Source: Bradyrhizobium algeriense (GTDB lineage Bacteria > Pseudomonadota > Alphaproteobacteria > Rhizobiales > Xanthobacteraceae). Taken from it: DNA of 64,000 bases. The stretch lies in contig NZ_JAZHRV010000001.1 of NCBI RefSeq assembly GCF_036924595.1, forward strand, positions 1,240,001 through 1,304,000, written 5' to 3'. Position numbers and translations under genes: made by a program. The notes below the pieces were generated by a model that was not told the origin of the DNA, did not search any database, and saw only the letters and a list, made by a program, of their open reading frames with translations. Of this stretch, positions 45,757 through 54,103 are shown one piece after another. Position 1 is the stretch's first letter, and each line of letters starts with the position of its first letter.

Positions 45757-46260
45757 ATGCCTGCGTTGAAAAAGACTTCGAGGAGATCGACGTTGAGCGC
45801 GGGCATTCTGGCCTACCGGAAAGGCGCTCGCGGGCTCGAGGTTCTGCTCGTCCACCCCGGCGGTCCGTTCTGGCGCAAGAAGGACGGTGGCGCTTGGTCC
45901 ATTCCGAAGGGCGAAATCGATGCCGCTGATGCTCCAGAGCAGGTCGCGCGGCGCGAGTTTGCCGAGGAACTCGGCCCGAGCGCTTCTATTGGTCCACTCC
46001 AGCCGCTGGGGGAGATTCGACAACGAGGAGGGAAACGCGTCATCGCATTCGCCGGAGAGGGCCATTTTGACCCGGCGGCGCTGATCAGCAATACCTTCGA
46101 TATCGAATGGCCGCCACGAAGCGGTCGACGGCAGAGCTTTCCCGAAGTCGACCGCGCGGAATGGTTCGATATCGAGTTCGCGCGGACCAAGATGCTGTCC
46201 GCTCAGGTAGAACTTCTCGATCGTCTTTTGGCGACCGCGGCTGAGAGCGACGGGAGATGA
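45757..46260 (+). CDS. Nudix hydrolase
   Basis: A 167-residue Nudix protein: STLSAGILAYRKGARGLEVL, LVHPGGPFWRKKDGGAWSIP, Nudix box from KGEIDAADAPEQ to ARREFAEELG (the mid-box Glu is Asp). AGGAG six bases before the ATG. Overlaps the next gene by four bases (ATGA). This type is often found beside bacterial Ku/ligase and may clean nucleotide pools; substrate unproven. Confidence 0.8.
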   Translation: MPALKKTSRRSTLSAGILAYRKGARGLEVLLVHPGGPFWRKKDGGAWSIPKGEIDAADAPEQVARREFAEELGPSASIGPLQPLGEIRQRGGKRVIAFAGEGHFDPAALISNTFDIEWPPRSGRRQSFPEVDRAEWFDIEFARTKMLSAQVELLDRLLATAAESDGR

Positions 46261-46721
46261 CGTTTAGGATTGGAATTATTTCCGATACACACGGCCTGCT
46301 GAGGCCCGAGGCGGAACGAGGCCTGATGGGCGTCGATCACATCATTCATGCCGGCGACATCGGGCGCCCTGAGATCGTCGACGCGCTTGGCCGGATCGCG
46401 CCTGTCACCGCCATTCGTGGAAACGTGGACAGCGGCGAATGGGCCCGCGAATACCCCGATACGAAACTCGTGCGCCTGGCGGGAAAGTCGATCTACGTTC
46501 TGCACGACGTTAAGACGCTGCAGGCCGATCCCGGCGCCGGCATCGACGTCATCGTCTCCGGGCATTCCCACGTGCCGAAGATCGACACGGTCGGTGGCGT
46601 TCTCTACCTGAATCCCGGCAGCGCCGGACCGCGGCGCTTCAAGCTGCCGATCACGCTTGCGATGCTCGAAGTCACGCGTGAGGGCATGCGACCGGAAATC
46701 CACGGCCTTGCAGGCGACTGA
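46257..46721 (+). CDS. YfcE/MJ0936-type metallophosphodiesterase
   Basis: A 154-residue small phosphodiesterase. Metal motifs: IGIISDTHGLLRPEA (DTH), IIHAGDIGRPEIVDAL (GDI), IRGNVDSGEW (GNVD/E), VIVSGHSHVPKI (GHSH) and LNPGSAGPRRFKLP. Complete. Start overlaps the Nudix stop, so the two are translated together. YfcE-like enzymes split phosphodiesters; the natural substrate is unclear. Confidence 0.85.
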   Translation: MTFRIGIISDTHGLLRPEAERGLMGVDHIIHAGDIGRPEIVDALGRIAPVTAIRGNVDSGEWAREYPDTKLVRLAGKSIYVLHDVKTLQADPGAGIDVIVSGHSHVPKIDTVGGVLYLNPGSAGPRRFKLPITLAMLEVTREGMRPEIHGLAGD

Positions 46722-46805
46722 GCGCACCACCGCGCAGGGAATTCACAGCGGAGGAGGCGCATGCGTTAATTCGTTCCGTTTGCCGGTTACGCCCGAAGGG
46801 AAGCG

Positions 46806-47753
46806 CTATTTGCGCGGACGTTCTCGCTCGCGCACGACATCCTTCGCCCGCTTATCGGACCTGAGTCCGAGGTACACGGGCTGGCGCAGTTCGCCCTTGC
46901 TCGTCCACTCCGCGAATTTCACCTCGGCCACCAACGACGGCCTGACCCAGGTCGTGGCGGCCTCGTCCTTCACTTTGGCAGGGAAGAGTGATTTAGGGGT
47001 TGTCAGCTTCACGAGCTTGGCATGGAGGTCTTCCAGGACCTTGTGGCTGAAGCCAGTGCCGACATGTCCGATGTAACGCCATGTATCGTCTTCCCGCACG
47101 GCGAGGACCAGGGCGCCGAAGAACGGCCTGGTGCGCCTGGGCGCCGTGAAGCCGGCGATCACCACTTCCTGTCGCTTTGCCGTCTTGATCTTCAGCCAAT
47201 CCGGGGTCCGGCTTCCGGACGCATACGCGCTGTCGGCGCGCTTCGCCATGACGCCTTCCAGACCCTTCCGCTCGGCCTCGGTGAAAAATTTCGTGCCTTT
47301 CGCTTTGCGGTGACGGCTGAAGGCGATCAGCGGGTGGCGCGGCAGGATCCCTTTCAGCCGCTTCTTGCGCTCGAGAAGAGGCTGCTTGCGCAAGTCCACT
47401 GCATTCTCGAACATGAGATCGAAGGCGCAATACAGGAGCTTCGCTTCATGACGCAGCGCGTTTTGAAGCAGCTGGAAATGTGAGACGCCGTCCTTTCCGA
47501 TCGCGACGAGCTCGCCATCGATCACGGCGTCGCCCTTCACGCCCTCCAGCGCTTTGGCGACCTCGAAATAGCTGCGGCTGATGATCTTGCCGTTGCGGCT
47601 GTAGAGCGCGACCTTGCCCCGCCGGATTTCCGCGATCATCCGGAAGCCATCGTACTTGTCCTCGAAAACCCAGCCGGGGTTGTCGAACGGCGCGTCGGTG
47701 AGCGTAGCGAGCATCGGCCGCAGGCGCTTGGGAAGGGTCGACGTCCGGCTCAT
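46806..47753 (-). CDS. ATP-dependent DNA ligase, LigD-type stand-alone ligase
   Basis: A 315-residue ATP-dependent ligase consisting of adenylation plus OB domains, without primase or nuclease domains. Catalytic motif I is EDKYDGFR (K33). Other motifs: YSRNGKIISR, DGELVAI, CAFDLMFENAVDLRK, LEGVMAKRADSAY and PDWLKIKTAKRQEVVIAGF. It likely seals breaks brought together by Ku. It is read from one side of the two-way EcfG promoter at 47812, which fits stress-phase repair. Confidence 0.9.
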   Translation of the reverse strand: MSRTSTLPKRLRPMLATLTDAPFDNPGWVFEDKYDGFRMIAEIRRGKVALYSRNGKIISRSYFEVAKALEGVKGDAVIDGELVAIGKDGVSHFQLLQNALRHEAKLLYCAFDLMFENAVDLRKQPLLERKKRLKGILPRHPLIAFSRHRKAKGTKFFTEAERKGLEGVMAKRADSAYASGSRTPDWLKIKTAKRQEVVIAGFTAPRRTRPFFGALVLAVREDDTWRYIGHVGTGFSHKVLEDLHAKLVKLTTPKSLFPAKVKDEAATTWVRPSLVAEVKFAEWTSKGELRQPVYLGLRSDKRAKDVVRERERPRK

Positions 47754-47811
47754 TCAAGGGCCAATTCTTCAGAGCGCGTTGCGTAATGCATGGACGTCCT
47801 TCAAGAATGAA

Positions 47812-47838
47812 GGAACGCTCAAGGCCATGGCATGTTCC
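47812..47838. promoter_or_regulatory. Palindromic two-way EcfG-type promoter
   Basis: The segment begins GGAAC and ends GTTCC. On each strand GGAAC is followed after 17 bases by GTT, so the same 27 bases form an EcfG promoter in both directions. Minus side drives the ligase at 47753 (-10 to start about 60 bases); plus side drives the TolA-like gene at 47906 (about 70 bases). Confidence 0.7.
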
Positions 47839-47905
47839 GTCAGACTCCACGGCAAATCCCAGAGTGCGCGACGTTAACTATCGAACGGAAGGGCTGATCA
47901 GACCG

Positions 47906-48520
47906 ATGGCCAGAAAACTCAAGACTTACCAGACTTCGCTGGGTTTCTTCGATCTGGCGATCGCCGCTCCCTCCATGAAAGCGGCTCTGGAAGCATGGGG
48001 CGCCGACAGCAATCTCTTCCACCAGGGCGCGGCGAAGGAAAGCGACGATCCGGACGTTATCGCCGCGGCCATGGCAAAGCCCGGCGTCGTTCTCAGGCGC
48101 CCGGTCGGATCCGACGGATCTTTCAGCGAGCATGCCGAACTGCCCACTCATCTTGGCGGCGGTGGACCAACGAAAGCCGCCCGCAAGTCGAAAGGCCCAA
48201 AGGCGAAGAAGCCTTCCTCTCGCCCCGTCGATAAGGTTGCGGAACGAAAGGCCGCTTTCGACTACGAACGGGAACGGAGGAGCCGCGAGCTTGAACGGGC
48301 GAGCGAAGAGGCCGCAAGGCAGAAGGAGCGTGAACGCCGGCAGCAGGCCATCAACAAGGCGCAGGCTGCGTTGGACAAGGCCGAGCAGGAGCACGCGAAG
48401 CGGGCTGCCGCCATTCAGGCTGAGGTCGAGGCTCTTGAGAAGAGATCGCAAACCGAAGAAGCCCGCTGGGATGAGGAGAAGGAGCGATTGGAAGCCGCGC
48501 TGCGGCGCGCGCGGGGTTAG
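47906..48520 (+). CDS. TolA-like coiled-coil protein of the NHEJ locus
   Basis: A 204-residue protein. The N-terminal 70 residues are a compact domain (LKTYQTSLGFFDLAIAAPSM, KAALEAWGADSNLFHQGAAK, AAAMAKPGVVLRRPVGSDG). The C-terminal 110 residues are a long charged coiled coil rich in Glu/Arg/Ala, which is why relatives are labelled TolA, though no membrane anchor is visible. Conserved beside Ku/ligase genes in rhizobia as I recall it, and here sharing a promoter with the ligase. Possibly a repair accessory; function unproven. Confidence 0.75.
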   Translation: MARKLKTYQTSLGFFDLAIAAPSMKAALEAWGADSNLFHQGAAKESDDPDVIAAAMAKPGVVLRRPVGSDGSFSEHAELPTHLGGGGPTKAARKSKGPKAKKPSSRPVDKVAERKAAFDYERERRSRELERASEEAARQKERERRQQAINKAQAALDKAEQEHAKRAAAIQAEVEALEKRSQTEEARWDEEKERLEAALRRARG

Positions 48521-48569
48521 TATCTGTGGCGGCACCCACGCGTGAAGGCCGGCGGTCGCCGTCAAGCGT

Positions 48570-48737
48570 TCATCGTTCGGGATCCAGCACGCGTGCTGCG
48601 GCTTGGTTCACCGCGGCGCGGTCTCGTCGGGCCTCAGGAGCAAGCTCCATGACCGCTCGATGCAGCTCGGCCGGAATCGTCAGCTGACTTTCCAAGGGCT
48701 TGGTGGCCCACTGCCAGAAGCGGTCAAAAGCGTCCAT
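48570..48737 (-). CDS. Conserved small protein (55 aa)
   Basis: Read from the minus strand, ATG 48737 to TGA 48570: MDAFDRFWQWATKPLESQLT, IPAELHRAVMELAPEARRDR, then AAVNQAAARVLDPER. Its ATG shares one base with the TGA of the upstream ligase frame (TGATG), so translation is coupled. GGGAG lies ahead. This 55-residue type is frequent in rhizobial genomes and unnamed; function unknown. Confidence 0.7.
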   Translation of the reverse strand: MDAFDRFWQWATKPLESQLTIPAELHRAVMELAPEARRDRAAVNQAAARVLDPER

Positions 48738-49658
48738 CACAGATTCTCCCGAAGTCCCTTGAAGAAGGGATAGCGGACTTTGCCCTCCGCCGACTTCGCG
48801 CGGTACTCGATCTCGGCCAGCAGCTTTGGCTCGACCCAGATTCCCTTGTGCGCGATCCGCTTTGCATAGGGCTGCGTCTTGCGGATCAGCGGCTTCAGTC
48901 GCTTCTGAAGGTCAGTGGCTGACGTCTTGTCAAACCTATGGTCTACCTTCCCGGCGTAGATCAGATCGGCACCCTTTCTGCGGCCAACGTAGATGCCATC
49001 CCACTTGCCTTTATCGATAGCATATCCGGCAATTGTCAGAGTCTCGCGTTGCGCGCAGGTTTTCTTGACCCAGCTGATTCCTCGGCCGCTCGCATACACG
49101 CTGTCGCGAACCTTCGACACGACGCCTTCAAGCCCGAGCTTGCAGGCGTGCGCGAACATCTCGCGCCCCTCGATCTCGAAGCTTTCGCTGAACTGCACGT
49201 CAGTCCCGGCGATGATCTTCTTCAGTCCGGCCTTGCGCTCGAAGAGCGGCAGCTTTCGGAGGTCTCTGCCGTTCAGGTAGAGCAGGTCGAAGGCGATCAG
49301 TACGATCTTGATCGAGGTGCCCTTGAGCTCGTTCTGCAGCACGGAGAAGTCGGTCGCGCCGTTGGCGGCCGGCACGACGACCTCGCCGTCGATGACCGCC
49401 GAGCCCGCCTTGATGTGCCAGGCATCACCGGCGATCTTCCGGAAGCGTTTGGTCCAGTCATTTTCCGCGCCGGGTGAAGACCCTCACGGCCTCGTTTGCC
49501 AGATGGACTTGGACGCGGTAGCCATCGAACTTGATTTCGTGAATCCAGCGGGCGCCGCTCGGCACCTTCTCGACCGGGCTGGCCAAGGCCGGTTCGATGA
49601 AGGCAGGCAGCGGTGCCTTGATCCCGATCGCCGCCGGTTTTTGACGCTGAAACGCCAC
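48737..49658 (-). pseudogene. Second LigD-type DNA ligase, one-base frameshift
   Basis: From ATG 49658 the frame gives an adenylation domain start with catalytic lysine EIKFDGYRVQV (K43) and VRVFTRRGK, then a stop. Removing one A from the AAAA run (49461-49464) joins it to DWTKRFRKIAGDAWHIKAGS, VIDGEVVVPAANG, LLYLNGRDLRKLPLFERKAG, EGVVSKVRDSVYASGRGISW and the OB part ending at 48737, a full ligase of about 306 residues. As it stands the catalytic lysine is severed from the rest. It could be a true pseudogene or a sequencing slip in a homopolymer. Confidence 0.85.
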
Positions 49659-49769
49659 TCACGAACTCCATGCTACAGGTGATTCAAAGTGGCACAGTTC
49701 GAATCGTTCCGGAACCGGCGAATCCCTTGCCGCATTGCATAGTCATCTCGTCACAAAGGAGGAGAGCCG

Positions 49770-49880
49770 ATGGCGACGAAGAAGACGGCCCGCGGGCGCA
49801 AACAGGACATGCCCCGCGTAGCCGGAGGGCAGAACTATGAGCTAGATGCCGTAATGTGCCCGGCTCCGAGTAAGGGGTGA
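49770..49880 (+). pseudogene. DUF3606-like protein, N-terminal half
   Basis: AAAGGAGGAG precedes ATG 49770, a very strong start. The peptide MATKKTARGRKQDMPRVAGG then QNYEL is the usual N-terminus of small DUF3606-type proteins, but similarity ends at about 49841 (in GAGCTAG) and the frame stops at 49880. The matching C-terminal half is at 58592-58768. Confidence 0.7.
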
Positions 49881-50057
49881 TGATGGTGCCTGTCCCCCGA
49901 TAGATGTGTGTACCCATTAATCAGCTCCACTTGATGTCTGCTATGCCTTCGAAAGCGGTGGGGGAGCGGACATAGCCTGATTTCGCTTGTGGGCCACAGC
50001 CGGACATCTCGGCGTCAGCGACGGGCCACAGGCGGCTGGCTGTAAGTCGAAGATTCC

Positions 50058-50510
50058 TTATGAATTGCGATAACCCCGCTCTTGCAGCAGCCAACGATTG
50101 CCGTCCGGGTCGGAGAACTCGCAGAAGCTGGCGTAATCCTTACGTACGGGATCGAGGCCGGGCGAGAAACTGCCGTCCCATGCATCAATTGGAGTCTTGT
50201 GTCTGATGTCGCCGACGGCGACGCCGCGTTTGCTCAGTCGGTTGCGTGCGACCTCGATATCGTTCACGACGAGATAGATGTTTTGCACGGATCCGGCAGG
50301 GGCGGAGGTGATTGCCTTGCCGATCTGGATCGAACAGCCGGAGCCCGGCGGCGTGAGCTGCACCACGCGAAACGCCTCGTTCGGTGCATAGTCGATGTCG
50401 AGGGCGAAGCCGACTTGGTCGACATAGAACCGAAGCGCGCGATCGACATCGCTCACCGGCAGGACGACTACCTCGACCGAGAAATTGGTTGCTGTGCTGG
50501 TTGCTTTCAT
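50058..50510 (-). CDS. VOC (glyoxalase/bleomycin resistance) family protein
   Basis: A 150-residue vicinal-oxygen-chelate protein with two beta-alpha-beta-beta-beta units: SVEVVVLPVSDVDRALRFYV, ALDIDYAPNEAFRVVQLTPP, NIYLVVNDIEVARNRLSKRG and the end ASFCEFSDPDGNRWLLQERG (metal Glu region). ATG 50510 fits the family start. Last gene of a five-gene minus-strand operon (22 bases after the MOSC gene). Probably a lyase, isomerase or dioxygenase on an aromatic or epoxide-derived substrate; not known. Confidence 0.85.
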   Translation of the reverse strand: MKATSTATNFSVEVVVLPVSDVDRALRFYVDQVGFALDIDYAPNEAFRVVQLTPPGSGCSIQIGKAITSAPAGSVQNIYLVVNDIEVARNRLSKRGVAVGDIRHKTPIDAWDGSFSPGLDPVRKDYASFCEFSDPDGNRWLLQERGYRNS

Positions 50511-50532
50511 TGCGCTTATGTCCGTTTGAATT

Positions 50533-52296
50533 TCAAAGATCGATAACGACATCGCCCGTCGGCTGCGAGCAGCAGATGAGCAAATTGCCTTCCGGCGGCA
50601 TGTCCAGCGGCTGCGGTTCATAGGCAACCGCCCCGGAGATCAGGCCGCTTTCGCAGTTGTGGCAGACGCCGGTCCGGCACGACCAGCGCACGGGGACGTC
50701 GCAGGCCTCGGCCAGCTCCAGAATGTTGCGATAGCCCGAAGCGTCCCAGCGCGCGGCGATGCCGCTGCGCGCGAACGAGACCAGTGGGCCGGTGCCGGAA
50801 TCGTCCGCCGGCGGATGCGGCGCGCGGGCTGTTGCGTTGACGATGCCGGGATTGAGCGGCTCGCCGCCGTTGAAGATCTCGATATGCTGCCACTCCGGCG
50901 CAACGCCATAGGCGACAAGCGCTGCCTTCATGTCCGCCATGAAGCGATTGGGCCCGCAGAGATAGACGTCGGCGTCTTGCGGCATGCCGATCGCTTCAAA
51001 CACTGATCGCGACAGATGACCGGCGGCGTCAAAGTCCTCACCCGGCCTGTCTTGAGCGCTGGGACGGCTGTAGCACACAAAAATGCGGCCTTGGGGGAGC
51101 GTGCGCATCAGGCGGCGGACTTCGGCCGCGAAGGGATGATGCTGCCGATCGCGCGCCGCGTGCAGCCACATAATTTGGCGTCCCGAGTGCGCTTCCGCGA
51201 GCGCCGACAGCATCGCAAGCACCGGCGTCGCGCCGATCCCCGCGCTGAGCAGCACCACGGGCCGTTCGCCTGATTGCAGGATGAAGCTTCCGCGCGGCGA
51301 GCTGACCTCGATGACATCGCCGGTTCGGGCATGGTCGCGCAGATAGGTGCCGGCGGCGCCATCCGGCTCGATCTTGACGCTGATGCGATGTTGTTCAGTC
51401 GACGGCGGACCAGACAGCGAGTAGCTGCGCAGCAACGGCGGACGATCGCCGGCCGGCCGCAGCCGCAGCACGACATACTGGCCGGGCAAGGCCGGCGGCA
51501 GTTTCCGGCCGTCCGGATCGCGCATCGTCAACGAGAGGACATCGGCGGATTCCTGTTCGATCGCGGTGATCGCGAGCGGACGAAATCCCGGCGCAACCGG
51601 ATGCGCGGCCGATGCGGGCGCGAGCCCCGCATTGCCGCTTGCGTTGCCGGTCGCCTGACCCTTGAGCAAGGCCTCGAACGACCAGCGCCATCCCGGTGAA
51701 AGCGCTCCGATCCGCAAGGCGCGCTCGAGGCGCTCGCGCGGATGCTCGGATGAATAGAGCAGGGCATTGATCTCGGCGACGGTCATGCGCTCATCCGCCT
51801 CGCCAACCTTGACGATCGCGTCGCCGGCGCCGACCTCGCCCTCAGCGAGGACGCGGAAGTAGAAGCCCGGCCGGCCGCTCGAGGTCAGCAGGGCCGGCAT
51901 CCGCGGCTCGCCGACCCGGATGCCCACGCGATAACAGGTCACGCGCGGCTGCGTGACCTCGAACAGCGCGCTGCCGATGCGGTAGCGGTCGCCGATGCAT
52001 ACGGCATCGTCCGGCAGGCCTTCGATGGTGAAGTTCTCGCCGAACTGGCCGTGGACGAAGTCCGTGCGCTGCAACTGATCCTGCCAGTGGCGATAGGATT
52101 CGATCTGGTAGACGAACACGGCGCGCATCTCGCCGCCATGACCGGCAAGGTCGCCTTGGCCGTCACCGGCGAGGTTGAGCCGGCCGACCTTGCAGCGGCC
52201 CTGCACCGGTTCCTTCCAGATCCCGGTATGCACCGTGCGGCTCTTCCAAGCGATGTCGCGCGGCAGTCCGACATTCACCGACAGCAGTCGCGCCAT
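50533..52296 (-). CDS. MOSC - ferredoxin reductase - 2Fe-2S ferredoxin fusion
   Basis: A 587-residue electron-transfer protein. Residues 1-220: MOSC domain (LNLAGDGQGDLAGHGGEMRA, HGQFGENFTIEGLPDD) that can bind the molybdenum cofactor. Residues 240-480: FAD/NAD reductase (LPGQYVVLRLRP, LRSYSLSGPP, VVLLSAGIGATPVLAML, DVYLCGPNRFM). C-terminal 90 residues: plant-type ferredoxin (CDVPVRWSCRTGVCHNCESG, LLICCSQP). Start ATG 52296 has GGAG ahead. Such fusions move electrons from NAD(P)H to a partner oxidoreductase. In operon with DUF427, hydrolase and VOC genes. Confidence 0.88.
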   Translation of the reverse strand: MARLLSVNVGLPRDIAWKSRTVHTGIWKEPVQGRCKVGRLNLAGDGQGDLAGHGGEMRAVFVYQIESYRHWQDQLQRTDFVHGQFGENFTIEGLPDDAVCIGDRYRIGSALFEVTQPRVTCYRVGIRVGEPRMPALLTSSGRPGFYFRVLAEGEVGAGDAIVKVGEADERMTVAEINALLYSSEHPRERLERALRIGALSPGWRWSFEALLKGQATGNASGNAGLAPASAAHPVAPGFRPLAITAIEQESADVLSLTMRDPDGRKLPPALPGQYVVLRLRPAGDRPPLLRSYSLSGPPSTEQHRISVKIEPDGAAGTYLRDHARTGDVIEVSSPRGSFILQSGERPVVLLSAGIGATPVLAMLSALAEAHSGRQIMWLHAARDRQHHPFAAEVRRLMRTLPQGRIFVCYSRPSAQDRPGEDFDAAGHLSRSVFEAIGMPQDADVYLCGPNRFMADMKAALVAYGVAPEWQHIEIFNGGEPLNPGIVNATARAPHPPADDSGTGPLVSFARSGIAARWDASGYRNILELAEACDVPVRWSCRTGVCHNCESGLISGAVAYEPQPLDMPPEGNLLICCSQPTGDVVIDL

Positions 52297-52336
52297 TTCC
52301 CGCTCCGCTTCAGATGGGTCAACTGCGCGCGGGCTC

Positions 52337-53200
52337 TCACGCGCGGGCGAACTCTTCGACATCGAGGTTGCGGTCGGGGCCGTGCGGCACCACCGACTGG
52401 CCCGGCTCGAGATGCAGCTGAACACCGCCGAGATGGACGGTGACGACGTCAGGCTCGAACGAGACCAGGTTGGCGATGCGGCGGACCTCGAGATAGGGGT
52501 CGGGATACGACCAGGCCGCCTGCCGCGCGTCGCCGATCGAGAAGTAGCTGCACAGCCCCTTGTAAGGACAGAAGGTCTGCAGCTTCACCGGCGCGAGCGC
52601 CGCTTCGTCGATGTTCTCGCGCGGAACGTACCAGCGCGGCGCGAAGCCGGACTCATAGAGCACCAGCGGCCGCTTGGTGTCGGCGACAACGCGGTCGCCG
52701 TGGCGGACCACGAGGCTGCGTGAGGCCTGACGGATGTCGATGCGGTGATAGGGGTCGGCGGCATGGCCGACGATCCGCTCGTCTTCCTCGTAGAAAGCAT
52801 CCATTGCGCGCCAAGCAAACGCGATGCGTCCCTGCAAGTCGATTGCATACGCCGGCAGATCCGTATGCTGCCAGGCGCCGCGGGCCGCGACGTGCTCCGC
52901 GCCGGCACGGACGCTGTACCAGGAGGTGGGCCCGAGATCGGCATGCTGGGTGATTTGCTCGGCGCGCTCGAGGACGCCCGGCGCGATATCGGCCTCAGGG
53001 AAGTAGGCGACCGGATAACGGGCCGGCTCGAACAGGAGCAGCACGTTTTCGCTGTCGGCGACCCAGGTGCCGCCGAAGCGCACCCGCATCCGCCTCCGCA
53101 GCCGCTCCACATACAGTAATCGCTTGGGCAATGGTTCGGGCACGAGGAACCTGCCGACCGCGCCCGTCGAGAGCGGACCTTGTTGCCAGGACAATCCCAT
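52337..53200 (-). CDS. DUF427 protein with two repeats
   Basis: A 287-residue protein with two DUF427 beta domains: VRFGGTWVADSENVLLLFEP with YPVAYFPEADI in the first; VVRHGDRVVADTKRPLVLYE with PRWYVPRENID and CPYKGLCSYFSIGD in the second. AGGAG lies before the ATG at 53200. Nine bases follow the upstream hydrolase stop. DUF427 has no agreed activity; its W-Y-P-HxD type pocket suggests ligand binding. Confidence 0.85.
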   Translation of the reverse strand: MGLSWQQGPLSTGAVGRFLVPEPLPKRLLYVERLRRRMRVRFGGTWVADSENVLLLFEPARYPVAYFPEADIAPGVLERAEQITQHADLGPTSWYSVRAGAEHVAARGAWQHTDLPAYAIDLQGRIAFAWRAMDAFYEEDERIVGHAADPYHRIDIRQASRSLVVRHGDRVVADTKRPLVLYESGFAPRWYVPRENIDEAALAPVKLQTFCPYKGLCSYFSIGDARQAAWSYPDPYLEVRRIANLVSFEPDVVTVHLGGVQLHLEPGQSVVPHGPDRNLDVEEFARA

Positions 53201-53209
53201 GCGTTTCTC

Positions 53210-54103
53210 CTAATGCTCGAGGTCCTGAGACATCTTATGTTGCTTCGCCTGATCGCCCAAGAAACCGCTGATGACTTTCGCGATTTCAGCGCAGTGCGTC
53301 TCCAGCGCGAAGTGGCCGGTGTCGAAGAAGCGAACCTTTGCCTCCGGAATATCTCGCTTGAATGCTTCGGCGCCGGATGGGAGGAAGAACGGATCGTTCT
53401 TGCCCCACACTGCCAAAAACGGCGGCTTATGGGTTCGGAAATATCGTTGGAATGAGGGATACAGCGCGACATTGTTTTTATAGTCGCCCAAAAGATCGAG
53501 CTGAATTTCATCTGCTCCGGGACGCGCCAAATAGTAGTTGTCAAGGTTCCGACCGTCCGGCGATACGATCGTTGGATCGGGCACGCCGTGCGTGTACTGC
53601 CAGGTTGTCGTTTCGGGCGTGAGAAATGTGCGAAGCGCTTGCCGGTTCGCTTGGGACGCGCTTTCCCAGTACGCTCGGATCGGGGTCCACCCATCGCTGA
53701 GACCCTCTTCGTAAGCGTTACCATTCTGCGAGATAATCGCTGTGATCCGCTCCGGATGACGGACGGCCATTCGAAAGCCGGTCGGCGCACCATAATCAAA
53801 AACATAGAGAGCAAAGCGATCGAAATTGACGATCTCCGTAAAGCGCTCGATTACCCGAGCGATGTTCTCGAACGTGTAAAGGAACTTCTCTCTCGCTGGC
53901 ATCTCAGATTGGCCGAAGCCGGGAAGGTCCGGCGCGATCACGTCGAACTTTTCGGCGGCGACGGGAAGCAGACCGCGGAACATATGGCTTGCGGTCGGAA
54001 AACCGTGCAAGAGAAGCAGCTTCGGCGCGCCGACATTCCGCGCTTCGCGATAGAAAATCCTGACGCCACTAACTTCGGCTGTTTTGTATCTGACCAGACT
54101 CAT
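53210..54103 (-). CDS. Alpha/beta hydrolase, haloalkane dehalogenase/epoxide hydrolase type
   Basis: A 297-residue hydrolase. Oxyanion motif LLLHGFPTASHMF (33-36 HGFP), nucleophile Asp103 in YVFDYGAPTGFRMA, late acid near VWGKNDPFF and catalytic His in DTGHFALETH. An aspartate nucleophile points to epoxide or haloalkane hydrolysis rather than an esterase. AGGAG seven bases before ATG 54103; the start overlaps the end of the TMEM175 gene by 35 bases. Operon member. Confidence 0.85.
   Translation of the reverse strand: MSLVRYKTAEVSGVRIFYREARNVGAPKLLLLHGFPTASHMFRGLLPVAAEKFDVIAPDLPGFGQSEMPAREKFLYTFENIARVIERFTEIVNFDRFALYVFDYGAPTGFRMAVRHPERITAIISQNGNAYEEGLSDGWTPIRAYWESASQANRQALRTFLTPETTTWQYTHGVPDPTIVSPDGRNLDNYYLARPGADEIQLDLLGDYKNNVALYPSFQRYFRTHKPPFLAVWGKNDPFFLPSGAEAFKRDIPEAKVRFFDTGHFALETHCAEIAKVISGFLGDQAKQHKMSQDLEH

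Noticed and set aside
46806..49658. Single LigD gene split by rearrangement
   Set aside because: The two ligase frames each contain their own adenylation and OB parts, so they are two genes, not halves of one.
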